Shown here: piece after piece, positions 1-13,100 of the stretch
Layout: each line of letters starts with the position of its first letter
Numbering within the stretch: the stretch's first letter is position 1
Source: Cotesia glomerata
Lineage: Eukaryota > Arthropoda > Insecta > Hymenoptera > Braconidae
DNA: 64,000 nucleotides
Reading direction: 5' to 3'
Assembly: GCF_020080835.1 (NCBI RefSeq)
Contig: NC_058166.1
Location: 15,463,043 to 15,527,042 of the forward strand
The notes under the pieces: generated by a model
The model's database searches: none
Told to the model about the DNA's origin: nothing
What the model saw: the letters and a program-made list of their open reading frames with translations, nothing else
Translations under genes and position numbers: made by a program

Positions 1-1122
1 GATTTAGGGTAGTAATCTTTAATGTACCCTTAATAAAATAAAAAAAATCCGATCCCCAAATTCCTTTATTTTCCCTGTCAAAAAAATTCCCAAAAATCAC
101 CTTTTTTTTTTCGACCTTCACACTGTTCCTCCTTAATTAAAAAATCTAAGTTACAAATTTTATGTAAATTTCCGTGTGGACATTTACTCAATGTCTTCCT
201 CTATTTCAGCTACCGATTTTTATAAAAACTATCTTAAAAATAAGTTTTTTTTTTCTTAGTATAATTAGAATAATTATTACTGTAATTATAATTAATTAAT
301 TACTAATTAATGATTGTTTTTTTTGCAATACTGAATCAAACATCTTTGCATCTATTGATAATAATTATATGATAATTGATAATAATAACGATGTAAATTA
401 ATATTTATATATATTATACATATATATTTTTTTTTGTCGTCAATTGTGAATATATGTTGTTTAGAATGAATCAAGTAAAGCAGTACACGTTTAATCGTGC
501 TTTTATCAAGTGATTTGTTTATTATAAATAAAAATAAATTTAAAATTAGAATCAAATGAATGAGGGTGTAAGTTTAATTAAATTGCACGGGGCATATTAT
601 TTGTAAAACAAAAAGAAAAATTTCAAAATGTATACATACTCTGTGCAAAATAAATATAATTAAGTATTTACTCGAATTGATGAAAAAAAAAAATTTTTTT
701 TTTTTGTTAGGAATGAATTTTCATAAAAAATTAAAGTGTACAGCATAAAAAATTCCAACATTTTTTTCCTAAACTAAATGATAATATTTTACGTAATCAT
801 TACATTAATTTTATTTACATATTTGGCGAATGTAAATGAGTTTATAAAGAACTAAGGTCTTTAAATAATAAATAATAGATACTAATAATAATTTGTGAAC
901 GTCTAGTGTTATGTTTAGAATTTTGTATGAAGAAATAAGAAATCATAAATGAAAAATACCAAGTAGTTTTAGATTTATCTACTGTCAATACGTAGAAATT
1001 ATAAATAAATTAATAAATATGTGTATATTAATGCTTATACACAAAGAAAAAAAAAGAAAATGGATTATTATGGTATATAATTTTTAGATAATAAAATAAT
1101 TATTCATTTTTAATAACGAATT
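1..1122. other. AT-rich stretch, no gene seen
   Basis: Very AT-rich sequence with poly-A/T runs and short TA tracts. The only open frame is low complexity and made of Ile, Asn and Tyr, as expected by chance at this composition. I see no splice-bounded exon, RNA gene or clear terminal repeat here. Confidence 0.6.
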
Positions 1123-2866
1123 CGAAATTTTTCCATGATAATTAAGTTAGCCGACATCTAAAAATTTTAACTTTTTTTTTTTATTAAAAAAAAATTTTAT
1201 TTGTAAAAAAAACTTGAAAAACTATAAGTGCAATTTTTTAAAAATATTTTTTTTTTCTAATTTAATTAATGAAAAATAATAAAAAAATTAAAAACGTCGG
1301 CTAACTTTACAGTATATATTTTTCCTTGAAAATTAAGTTAGCCGACATTAGAAGGTTTTTATAATTTTTTTTTATTGAAAAAATTATTATAGAAAAAATT
1401 TGCATATGTAAATAACTTGAAAAACTGTAAGTGCAATTTTTAAATAATATTTTTTTTATTCTAATTTAATTAATGAAAAAAATTAAAAACGTCGGCTAAC
1501 TATATAGTATTAATTTTTCCTTGAAAATTAAGTTAGCCGGCATCTGAAAAATCTTTAGAATTTTTTTTATTAAAAAAAATTATTACAAGAAAAAAAAAGT
1601 TTAATTTGTAAAAAAATTTAGAATACTATAAGTGCAATTTTTTACAAATATTTTTTTGTTCTAATTTAATCATTGAAAAAAAAAAAAATTAAAAAAGTCA
1701 GCTAACTATATAGTATTCATTTTTCCTTGAAAATTAAGTTAGCCATTTGAAAAATTTTATAATTTTTTTTTTTTATTGAAAAAATTATTACAGAAAAAGA
1801 TTTTCATGTGTAAAAAACTTGAAAAAGTGTAAGTACAATTTTTTAAAAATATTTTTTTGTTCTAATTTAATAAATGAAAAATAATCAAAAAATTAAAAAC
1901 GTCGCCTAACTTTATAGTATTAATTTTTCCATGATAGCGAAGTTAGCAGACATTTAACAATTTTTTATATTTTTTTCATTAATTAAATTAGAGCTAAAAA
2001 AATATTGTAAAAAATTCCATGTATTGTTTTTTAAATTTTCTATATGTGGGATTTAAAAAAAAATTTTTTTGTTATAAATTTTTTCAATAATAAGAATTTA
2101 AAAAATTGTCAGCTGCTGCTAACTTTATTTTCATAATTTTTCCTTGAAAATTAAGTTAGCCGACATCTGAAAATTTTTAGAGTTCTTTTTTTATTAAAGA
2201 AATTATTACAGAAAAAATCTTTATGTGTAAAAAACTTGAAAAACTGTAAGTACAATTAAAAAAAAATATTTTTTAGTTCTAATTTAATAAATAAAAAATA
2301 ATTAAAAAATTAAAAACGTCGGCTAACTTTATAGTATTAATTTTTCCTTGAAAATTGTTAGCCGACATCTGAAAATTTTTATAATATTTTTTTAGTGAAA
2401 CAATTATTACAGAAAAAATTTTCATGTGTAGAAAACTTGAAAAACTATAAGTGCAATTTTTTAAAAATATTTTTTAGTTCTGATTTAATTAATAAACGTC
2501 GGCTATCTTTATAGTATTAATTTTATGACATTTAAGTTAGCAGTCACTTCATCATTTTAAAAATTATTTTTAACAATCAAATTTGTTAAAAAAGAATTGC
2601 ATTTTCAATTTTTTGAAATTTCTACATGTCAATTTTTTTTCTCATTTTTACCTTAATTTATTTGTTGAAACAATTTAATAAATACCGGCTAAATTAATAA
2701 TTTTCATATCAATTTTTCCTTGAAAATTAAGTTAGCTGACATTTGAAAATTTTTATAATTTTTTTTATTGAAAAAATTATTCCAGAAAAAATTTTCACAT
2801 GTAAAAAACTTGAAAAAGTGTAAGTGCAATTTTGAAAAAATATTTTTTTGTTCTTATTTAATTAAT
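1123..2866. repeat. Tandem array of MITE family A (about 9 units)
   Basis: Units of about 190-210 bp follow one another. Each begins with a sequence close to AAGTTAGCCGACAT and ends with its inverse, close to ACGTCGGCTAACTT, so each unit is a foldback with terminal inverted repeats. The middle carries a conserved phrase resembling CTTGAAAAACTGTAAGTGCAA. Left ends are visible near 1140, 1327, 1522, 1732, 1936, 2143, 2349, 2530 and 2720; the units at 1936 and 2530 are more diverged. The last unit is interrupted by the piggyBac-type element at 2866. No protein is encoded. Single copies of the family lie elsewhere in the window. Confidence 0.85.
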
Positions 2867-3742
2867 TAACCCTTTAGAGTCTGACCTTGAAACCCCACTC
2901 TTTGGTCTGGCGGAGCCCAATAGAATTAGAAAAAGCGCGAAACAAATGTGACAGGGCCGTATTATAAGAGAAAAAATTTCACCTGGGTGGGAAGTAAAAA
3001 ATAATTTTTTTTTCAATTTTTAATTTATTAAATAATAAATATCAAAGGACTTAAATTCAAATTAAGAACAACATTTTGTCTCATTATAAATATAGTTAAG
3101 TATTTTAATTATCAGCATAATTATTAGAAAAAATAAATACTAAGAAAAGTTCAAATTTCAATATCAATTCTTATAATGTGAATAATGGCCATATTTTAAT
3201 AATGTTTTTAATTATATTTTTAGTAATATTTTAACAATATTTTGAATAACATTTTTAGTAATATTTTAAATAATTTAATAGTTAGTTTTTTCCATAAAAA
3301 CTTTATTTGACTTTATGGTAAGCAGCAAAACTTTATGGTAAGCAGTAATTTATTATCTTGGACAGTGACAGGTCGATTTCTTAATACTCTCACGTTTATT
3401 TCATCATCAACCTTTAAAGGTTTTATGTTTTTTATTTTTCTTTTTGGCATACTAGCGACTAATTATGAGCAATCAAATTATTTTTCAATTACATAGCAAT
3501 GTATGAAATTTAAAAAATTTTTCTAACCTTACTTTCGAAGAGACTATTTCTTTACGTCAACAATACTAACTACGGCACTGTCAATGAACGCAGCGCGAGA
3601 TTCAAATGAGTGGAAGGGTACTCACAGGCACACTACTACTCTCACATGTCACTCATACATACTCACGGGACTCTACGATTCGCGCTCTCCCCACCAGTCT
3701 CACACGTAGACGTTTCAAGATCCTCTGACTCTAAAGGGTTAA
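2866..3742. mobile_element. piggyBac-type MITE (copy L)
   Basis: The element is bounded by TTAA on both sides (2866-2869 and 3739-3742). Its termini are inverted repeats: CCCTTTAGAGTC at the left and GACTCTAAAGGG at the right. A TTAA target and CCC/GGG termini are the hallmark of piggyBac-superfamily elements. At about 870 bp with no long open frame it is non-autonomous. A 92-codon frame at 3610-3888 crosses its right end and is treated as chance. It sits in the last unit of the family A array. Confidence 0.8.
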
Positions 3743-4225
3743 GGAAGTATAGGACGTACAGTCCGTTCACTGAGTTTCATCTCACAATGCATATATATAG
3801 CTATACTATAGTACGTGACTTAAGAAGAATTAATTTTGTTCGAGACTGTACCTTCAGAAAACTTAACAAGTTTTTACTAGTGATTTAATTAAATTTAGCT
3901 TACCGGAATAATCTTTTATGCATTAAATAACTATATTATTATCAAATAATTGATAATTTATTTTAAATTTGAATAAAATAATAAGTTTTTTAATTTTAAA
4001 TATTTTTTAAAAAGTTTGGCAACGCAATAAATTTTATCGCGGTTGCGCATGCGTTGACTGCTCTATTCGTGTTTTTGATGGGTACGTGTGTATCCTCTAA
4101 ATTAAAAATAAGTGTGAAGTTAACTTAGTATCGAATTATCGCAAAAATGTGGTCCCCGATTCCTTATTGGTTGAAAAATTATGGCGCGCAATTTAAATTC
4201 CTAGTTATGTTTACAAGTAATGCTA
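3743..4225. other. Unassigned sequence, no gene seen
   Basis: Mixed-composition sequence with a slightly GC-richer patch around 4040-4090. No exon bounded by splice sites and no terminal repeats were recognised. Confidence 0.5.
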
Positions 4226-4696
4226 TTAACCCTTCAGCACTCTCGCAAAACGATTTACTATCATTACTCGCGCGATGAGAAAAACTCTCACGCCTTATGT
4301 GGAAGCGCACGCATGCTTATAGTCCCTTTAATTTAAAAAATCTTAAATAAAATAAATTTCTTAAAACAAAAAAAAATTGACTTATTTAAAAATAATATTT
4401 AATAATAATACATCCAAACACAAATGCACTCTTACGGGAACCTCCGAACTGTATCGATCAGACCCGATTTTTTAAATTCTGACCCCCCTACTTTATTATT
4501 GCGATGAGAAAATATCTCATAGAGTTAATAAAATTTATTTTATTTTTTTATAGTATAGAACAATTAAAATAATAATATTGCAATCTGAAATAATATTAAT
4601 TTTTTGACAGATAGAAAAAAAATCACATAGTCATTCCATTTGAAATTTGAAAGAAAATTTGAGTTATTGATGAGCGTGAGAGTGCTGAAGGGTTAA
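4226..4696. mobile_element. piggyBac-type MITE (copy K)
   Basis: TTAA flanks at 4226-4229 and 4693-4696. The inverted termini read CCCTTCAGCACTCTC at the left and GAGAGTGCTGAAGGG at the right. About 470 bp, with no coding capacity. The internal sequence differs from copy L, so this is a separate family sharing only the target and terminal style. Confidence 0.85.
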
Positions 4697-4802
4697 AAAT
4701 ATCAAAATATTAAAGAATTAAAATATTGATTATTTAATTATGTTATGTTTTATAATAAATAATAACAATTAAAGTTAATATTATCGTCCATAGTTATCAT
4801 AA

Positions 4803-5346
4803 ATAAATTTTTTATCTCAAGAATGTGGACAAGATAGGATCATAATAACAAATTACATTATTATTTCTGCGACGTTTCGGTCATTTATTTGACCTTCCTC
4901 AGGTATCTGAAAATTTCACATGTTAATAACCAACAAAATAACATAATAATTGATATAATTACAATATTTACCATAATACAATCACTATCTTACATTGCAC
5001 AGTTGCCTTAGTCATATAAATCTTTACAGAATTAATAAAACTGGTAAATTTATTAATTAATTACAAACTCCAGAAATAAAGTCAACATTTACCAGTTTTA
5101 TTAATTCTGTAAAGATTTATATGACTAAGGCAACTGTGCAATGTAAGATAGTGATTGTTAGAATTCGTATTATGGTAAATATTGTATTTGTAACAATTGT
5201 TATGTTATGTTGTTGGTTATTAACATGTGAAATTTTCAAATGCCTGAGGAAGGTCAAATAAATGACCGAAACGTCGCAGAATTAATAATGTAATTTTTTA
5301 TTATGATCCTATCTTGTCCACATTCCTGAGATAAAAAATTTATTAA
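4803..5346. mobile_element. Long foldback element (J)
   Basis: A nearly perfect inverted repeat whose two arms of about 250 bp are separated by a short centre near 5060-5080. Each arm carries the phrase GACCTTCCTCAGG or its inverse next to GACGTTTCGGTCAT. Outer ends match over TTTTTTATCTCA and its complement. No protein is encoded. It most likely represents a non-autonomous foldback DNA element; the superfamily is not determined. Confidence 0.75.
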
Positions 5347-5575
5347 TAATAACAATTTTATAATATTTTTCTTAACCTATTTGATATTTCTTTTAACCTA
5401 TTTCATTGAAGCTTTAAATTTCCCGCGCGACCCACCATGTACGGCGTTGCCGTCAACATAACCCACATTTGCTATGGCTGACTATTTTTTTAAAATTTAG
5501 ATTTTTTCAAACTCAATTATTTTTATAACTAAGTACCCTCAACTTAATTTTATTTTTTCAATAATTTTTGAAAAT
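5347..5575. other. Unassigned spacer
   Basis: A short stretch between two elements, including a small GC-richer patch around 5420-5480. No feature recognised. Confidence 0.4.
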
Positions 5576-5725
5576 TTTTAACTTCCCGCTACGAAAATCG
5601 AAGATTTTCAAAAATCGGGAAGTTATTGTTTTCACCCCGTTTTGCAAAAACCGAGTTTTTATCAGATCTCGACGTTTGAAGGTCACAGGAAGCTTCCCTG
5701 ATTATCCCCGCGAGGTCGTCACGGC

Positions 5726-5788
<63 letters not shown>

Positions 5789-6470
5789 TATGTGAACCGC
5801 TTATAACTTTTGAACGGCTTGACCGATTTCATCGCGGTTGGTGCCATTCAAAAGGGCTTGACCAAACTTAGATTTTGAAAACTATTTGGACCGATTCAGA
5901 TCAATAGATTTTGAGAAATCTTCAAAAAACTGAAAAAAAAATTTTTTTAAATGTGGTTTTTTTGGAATAACTTTTAAACGGCTTGATGGTTCAATTCCAA
6001 AAACTAATCAGCTCTTAACCTCAAAAAACCACGTCGATCGCCACCAGTCCGGTCAAAATCGGTTGATTCGTTCGAGAGATATCGTGAACGAAGGAAAACC
6101 GAAAAAAGTGTTTTTTCGGAATAACTCCGAAATTTCTAGCGCGATCAATTCAAAATTTAAGATTCTTTGTGAGGCTTGAAAAACTGCGTCGAATGCTTCC
6201 AACCGCGTGAAAATCGGTTTATTCATTCAAAAGTTATTGCGGTTTAAAAATTCAAAAAATAGTGTCACCAAATCCCTATCAGACTTTTGAGCTCGAAGAG
6301 CTCAAAAGCATAGGAAAACAATCTATTTGAGCTTGGAGAGCTCAAAATAACCCATAAATTGTATTTTTGAGCTCGAAGAGCTCAAAAACGCCATTGGTGC
6401 AATTTTAAGCGCCTAAGTATGGAATTAGCGGGAAGTTGCAGGGATGGCCTTCAGGGTCAACCGTTTTCCT
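5576..6470 (+). mobile_element. Element B, copy 1, with (GT)n tract
   Basis: About 890 bp. One end reads AACTTCCCGCTACG and the other TTAGCGGGAAGTTG, giving short inverted termini. Internal landmarks are a (GT)n run at 5729-5784 and a block of GAGCTCGAAGAGCTCAAAA palindromes near 6290-6395. A second copy lies inverted at 10906-11770, which fixes the boundaries. Frames running through the GT tract give a Val-Cys repeat and are not genes. Class of element unknown. Confidence 0.75.
5729..5784. repeat. (GT)n microsatellite
   Basis: A run of alternating GT inside element B. The second copy of the element has a much shorter tract at the same place (about 11600-11619), so the tract length varies between copies. 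Confidence 0.95.
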
Positions 6471-7148
6471 AATTTTTTTTTTCTTACAATGAGTTTTTCG
6501 AAGCTTTCTCATTATTTTTTCATCATGAAATTTATTAAAACAAGAGTAGGTGTGAGATTTGGTATGTCATTACAATGTTAAATGACCTGTTTTGAATCTT
6601 GTTTTATAAATAAACTATCAACCCTAGGTCTCTGAAATTTTAACACAACACGTATTAAATATATTTCTATCGATCCTAAAAATTTTAAATTCATCTCATT
6701 ATTACGACTTAACTCCCATACCTCCTTAATGTAAAAAATCAAAAAATTAAAAACCGGCTAACTTTAGTATTGTAATTTTTCCCGCTTTATTTTAAATAAC
6801 CGCGCCATCTGACAGCGCTTAGTTAAACTTACCGTCTTTAGTAGAAATTGTGGCTGACGATCTGACGATACTGACGATTAGTAATATTTTTTTTCTTTTT
6901 TTATGGTTAGTACATTCTACTCAAAAACATGTTTATCGCATTATCAACATTACAAATCGTCTTCAAATCTCATAATAATAATTGAGCTAGTAGTAATTAG
7001 TGATGGATTGTAAATGGTGACTTAATTTGATATTTTTAAAAGGTGAGTAACAATTGTTAAAATACTTACGTCTAATTTTTTATTTGTCATAATATATTTA
7101 GAAGATTATTTATAAATTTGTTATCATTAATTTAAGTCTATCATTAAT
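6471..7148. other. 3' flank of the pickpocket gene
   Basis: AT-rich sequence downstream of the stop codon of the minus-strand channel gene. It holds a family A remnant at about 6735-6785 (CCGGCTAACTTTAG) but no other gene. Confidence 0.5.
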
Positions 7149-10100
7149 TTACTGAGAAAATGGATACACTATTTTTGGTTGTACGTCAGATGTTTTTCGG
7201 TGATCTGTGCTTTTAGACCTTTCATTCCACTGAATCCGACACCACAATCTCAAAGTTATAAAATAAAAAATTTCAACAACTGACAGAAAACTAAATCCCA
7301 TAAACAATCCAAGAAGACCACCAGTGTTGGCTGTAATAAGTTGTATTTATTAATTAAATATGTGTGTCAGTGATAGCGATAGACAAGTGCTGATCAATAA
7401 TTATTATTTAGCTCATTAATAAGTGATTAATGATCATAACAATAACAACTTACATAAAAATTCTATAAACCCAAATAATTCACTCTTTACGTATTTGGGA
7501 AATTGCGAGTTGACAAAAAACAAATGAACTACTGCCATATTTTCTCTACAACACAGGTATATATTTAAAAGTAAATTAAAGTAACAATTAAAATTAATAA
7601 TACTAAAGATAGCAGTCACTTGATTATTTTTTTAGTTTTTTTTTAACAAATAAATTTGTTCCAAATAATTATTTTTGAAAAATTGCATTTTTAATTTTTT
7701 TAAATTTCTACATGTCAATTTTTTTTTTTTTTATAATTTATTTATTAAAAAAATTCTTAAAATTATCAAATATCTGCTAAATTAATTTTCATATTCTAAA
7801 GTTATAATACTAAAATTAGCCGACGTTTTTAATTTTTTGATTTTTTTTTTCATTTATTAAATTAAAACTAAAAAATATTTTTTTTAAATTGCACTTATAG
7901 TTTTTAGATTTTTTTACGAATGAAATTTTATTTTTTTTTGTTACAATTTTTTCAATAAAAAAAAATTTTTTAATTTTTCAATGTCGGCTAACTTAATTTT
8001 CATCTAAAGTTAGCCGAAGTTTTTAATTTTTTTTTTCAATAATTAAATTAGAACAAAATATTTTTTATAAATTGCACTTACAGTTTTTCAAGTTTTTTAC
8101 AATGAAATTTTTTTGTAATAATTTTTTCAATAAAAAAATATTTTTTTCATTGAAAATTAAGTTAGCCGACCACTAAAAATTCCTCTGAGGCTGGAACAAC
8201 TTTAACAAGCTCCAGGGACAAAATAACTCTATTAAATACTTTTATTAAACACTTCTCAGCCTATTATTAGAACGTTCGTGGCCTTAAATCAAAACTTAGA
8301 ACAATATTTTGTAACACAATGTCTGTTGAGTATAACATTTATATTTTAAATGAAATTTGGGTTAATTCAAATATTTTTTCCTCCGAGATTTTCGATATTA
8401 AATTATATTATTTGACTTAGATTGCATTATTTGAAATTTATTATCTAGTGACCCTGTTATTGGCTATCGCTGTTGGGTTTTGATGTAAAGAAATAAATAA
8501 AAAAATAAAAAGTAAATTTCATTTATAAAAAACTTGGAAAACTATGAGTGTAATTTTTTAAAAATATTTTTTTGTTATAATTTAATAAATCTATACTAAT
8601 AAATGGAGAGCCGGTTTTTTTGGTCCGGTTATATTGCGAAAACTACTGAACCGATCGGAATAATACTTATACCATAAGATGCAGCGTGTTTCAGAGAAGG
8701 TTTTAGTATATGATATGGTGGTGATTACTTATCAGAAACCTATATATTTTTTTGACTTAGAAATAATGAATTTTTATTGTAACTAAATTTATTCTATTCG
8801 ATTGTCATTTGTTTAAAATAAATTTTTTAATTATATTGGTTATGTTTATACACTAGCCAGATTTCTTCACTAATGAGACCTGCAATTTTTTTAACGGAAA
8901 CTTTCAATGCTCATTAATAGTATATTACATACCTAGGCCAGTAAAATAAGAAAAGTCTCAGATCACATGTAATTGTTGGCCGAGGCGAAGCCGAGGTTGA
9001 CAAACATGTGATCTGAAGCTTTCTTATTTACTGGCCAAGGTGTGTATACTATTTTTTTGCTCGACGGGCAGAAAGCGTCAACTTTCGGCCCGCTACGCTA
9101 AACGAAAGTGCCGCTTTCTGCCTTCGTCGAGCAAAAAAATAGTATACACTCCACGGGAAGTAAATAAGAAAGCCTCAGATCACATGTTTGTCAACCTCGG
9201 CTTCGCCTCGGCCGACAATTACATGTGATCTGAGACATTTCTTACTTTACTTCCCTAGGTGTGTAATATACTATTTCTGCTCGACGTAGCCGGAATGTGG
9301 CAACTTTGTTTAGCGCAGCGGCCAGAAAGTTGCCACTTTCCGGCCGGAGAGCAGAAAAAATTTTTTTGCTCGACGGGCAGAAAGCGTCAACTTTCGGCCC
9401 GCTACGCTAAACGAAAGTGCCGCTTTTTGCCTTCGTCAAGCAAAAAAATAGTATACACTCCACGGGAAGTAAATAAGAAAGCCTCAGATCACATGTTTGT
9501 CAACCTCGGCTTCGCCTCGGCCGACAATTACATGTGATCTGAGACATTTCTTACTTTACTTCCCTAGGTGTGTAATATACTATTTTTTCATATCAATTAT
9601 TGTTAATTTTTGTAAGAAAGACACGGGAATGTTATAATGAATATTAGCTAGAATAATTACATGGATGAAAGGTGCATGCCAATTCGATAGAATTGGGAAT
9701 CTGTGCAAGTCAAAACAATACTCTAATTAAATTTCAAGTCTAGATCTAAAACATGCAATTCTATAAAGCGCCCAGCGTAGCGGGCGAGTAACAACTAGTC
9801 AAAAATAATGAAAAAATTTGAAACGTCGACCAACTTTAGTATTATAAAATAACAACATTAGTAAAAAATATAAATTCTAATACTTACTTGAAATATTTCT
9901 TACTATTTTTAATATATATATCGTCAACATGAATTGCTGATGTAAGTATACTGTGTGACATTGTAAATTCATAATTCATTTCAAAGCAACCCGGCCAACA
10001 ATTACAACTTGGTCTAAAAAAAAGAAATAATTACTTAAGTACCAAAGTTGAAAAATTAAAAATGATCACACAATAAAAATTACGTGATTTTTATTACATT

Positions 10101-13100
10101 TCAGTAACATTAAGTTTATCAGCGACTGCTTCGTCATCATAAAGTTTTTTTTCCATCAATCGTCTAGCATCATTCGCACATTGATCATCTTTTTTACCAC
10201 ATATCTGAGTATTTGCTGACTCTATTACGTTAACCACAAGAATACCATAAGTTAGATTCTTATGATATTAAATAAAAATAAGATAATAATTTGTGGAAAA
10301 TAAATTTACTTGGCATGTAATATTGGACACAATTACAAATTTGTTGAGTGAAATTTGCCTCACATTCAAGAAGACAATTTCTCTGGGTATAAGTGCGATA
10401 ATACTTTAATTTACGCTCAGTATTAAAAAAACACTTTCTTTTCTTACGAGGTATACCAAGAATTGATAAACTCGCTGTGTTAATACGTGGTGTAATGACA
10501 ATACGAGTCTCTTCTCCAGGACTTATGGCAAAACCAAAATCAGCCATTTTTGGAGTCTCTACAGGATTGTGGAGAAGTAATTTAAACCCTACGCTTGCTG
10601 TAGATGAACAGTAATACTCTTTGATATTTGTATCTAAAACAAGAGTAAGTCCGTAATATTTTCCTGCACCATAAGGACGCCAGGGTTGAGTTTCTGGATG
10701 AACTGAATCATTATATCCAGTCTCTGGTTTCCAATCCATTATTGGAAAAGGAAATGTTATGTTGAGATCTGACCATTCTTGACTTTAATACAAAATATAT
10801 TAATTATTATATTTTATCAATTTTTAATGAAAATTAAGTTAGCCGACTTCTAAAAATTTTTAGAATTTTTTTTTATTAAAAAAATTATTACAAAAAAATA
10901 AAAAAAATTAGGAAAACGGTTGACTTTGAAGGCCATCCCTGCAACTTCCCGCTAATTCCATACTTAGGCGCTTAAAATTGCACCAATGACGTTCTTGAGC
11001 TCTTCGAGCTCAAAAATACAATTTATGGGTTATTTTGAGCTCTCCGAGCTCAAGGAGATTGCTTTCCTATGCTTTAAAGCTCTTCGAGCTCAAAAGTCTG
11101 ATAGAGATTTGATAAGACACTATTTTTTGAATTTTTAAACCGCAATAACTTTTGAATGAATAAACCGATTTTCACGCGGTTGGCAGCATTTGACGCAGTT
11201 TTTCAAGCCTCACAAAGAATTTTAAATTTTGAATTGATCGCGCTAGAAATTTCGGAGTTATTCCGAAAAAACACTTTTTTCGGTTTTCTTTCGTTCCCGA
11301 TATCTCTCGAACGAATCAACCGATTTTGACCGGACTGGTGGCGATCGACGTGGTTTTTTGAGGTTAAGAGCTGATTAGTTTTTGGAATTGAACCTTTAAG
11401 CCGTTTAAAAGTTATTCCAAAAAAACCACATTTGAAAAAATTTTTTTTTTCAGTTTTTTGAAGATTTCTCAAAATCTATTGATCTGAATCGGTCCAAATA
11501 GTTTTCAAAATCTAAGTTTGGTCAAGCCCTTTCGAATGGCACCAACCGCGATGAAATCGGTCAAGCCGTTCAAAAGTTATAAGATGTTCACATACTTTCA
11601 CACACACACACACACACACCGTGACAACCTCGCGGGGATAGTCAGGGAAGCTTCCTGTGACCTTCAAACGTCGAGATCTGATGAAAATTCGATTTTTGCA
11701 AAACGGGGTGAAAACAATAACTTCCCGATTTTTGAAAATCTTCGATTTTCTTAGCGGGAAGTTAAAAATTTTCATTTGTAAAAAACTCGAAAAACTGTAA
11801 ATGGAGCATTTCATAGTGACTGATGGGACATTTGACTCTGTAATTCCATCAATTATAAGCTATAATTATATGACTGAAACTTATACTACAGTAAAATTTA
11901 TCTTATAATATAGAAGAATAACTAATTAACAACATCCCTTTGTTAAAAACCTCGATTACTTTTTAAGTTTCTCGTAATTATAATTTAACTGAGTGTGACT
12001 GGTGGGACTAAGAAAAATCCTTCTCTCTTATCGCGGTATACTTAAAGTTCAATTTCAGTTCGACCACTAAACTTTTAAAAAATACTTCCCTCTCAATACA
12101 AAATTTATCCTACAAACATTCAATATTATGAAGAATTAGACTGATTACCTACGTAGAAACAATTAAGAATATTTTTTTTATTGTGACTGGTGGGACAAGT
12201 ACAAAATTTGTACATGAAGTTGTTTATTAAAAAGTCTTTTATATTATTTCAACCTTAGAAACATTATTATTTATATATTTAATTATAAATTATTTTGGAT
12301 AATTAAAAAAAAACTAATTAAAAAACACAAATAAAGAATTTAGCATGCTGACAACACGATCTTGATAAACTTAGGTGTTAATTAACAACGAACATATAAA
12401 AATTTGTTCTTATAATTATTAAAACAACATTTGACCCGGATATAAGTTAGTACGGCTGAAAAGTTACTAGGAGAAAAAAATCAATTTTCTTATTGATTAA
12501 AAAAAATTTTCTTTACAAATTCGTAAAATATAAAATTTTAATAATAAATTAGGACTAAATTAAAATGAATTAGAGAAATAAAAAAATTTTAGTCATTTTC
12601 CCATTTCGTGTGGAATGCCCCAAATACAATTTTTAAAAAATATTTTTTTGTTCTAATTAAATGATAAAAAAAATAAAAACGCCGGCTAACTTCAGTATCA
12701 TAAATGTTTATCGTTAAAAAACATACGGATTATAAAACATGAAATCACGATGAACGGAATTAAAATTACAGCACATTCCTTCATCTGTTAATGTAGGATT
12801 AAATATTCTTTCACAATCTGTAACGTTCCCGTGCCACTGACAGAAATGCAGCATCTCATTACATGGTTGAGATACCTTTAAAAAATTAAAATAAATTTAT
12901 TTATATTATAAATTATAATCATAAATAAATTAAAAATACTATTGATGATTACATTAATCATAAAACGCAAAACATTGGTCCAGTTTGCTGATCCAAAAAC
13001 TTCATCAACCTCGGTTTCATTTCTGGAGTTACAAATATCCTCCAACAACAGTTTGTCTAAATCTTCATTTCTAAATAAATAAAGTATTGATTATAAACAG

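Larger units (their letters stand above)
10826..12713. mobile_element. MITE family A copy broken by two insertions
   Basis: Three pieces of one family A unit are recognisable: 10826-10905 (left terminus AAGTTAGCCGACTTC), 11771-11805 (the CTCGAAAAACTGTAA phrase) and 12620-12713 (right half ending CGCCGGCTAACTTCAGTAT). Element B fills the first gap and element C the second. All of this lies in the intron between pickpocket exons 6 and 5. Confidence 0.8.

Noticed and set aside
5568..5795. Open frame with a Val-Cys repeat, also in the copy at 11512-11814
   Set aside because: The repeat is the GT microsatellite of element B; the frame crosses the element border.
9040..9537. Two open frames with the same 60-residue product
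   Set aside because: They translate duplicated palindromic Helitron sequence; no start context, splice sites or codon signal support protein coding.
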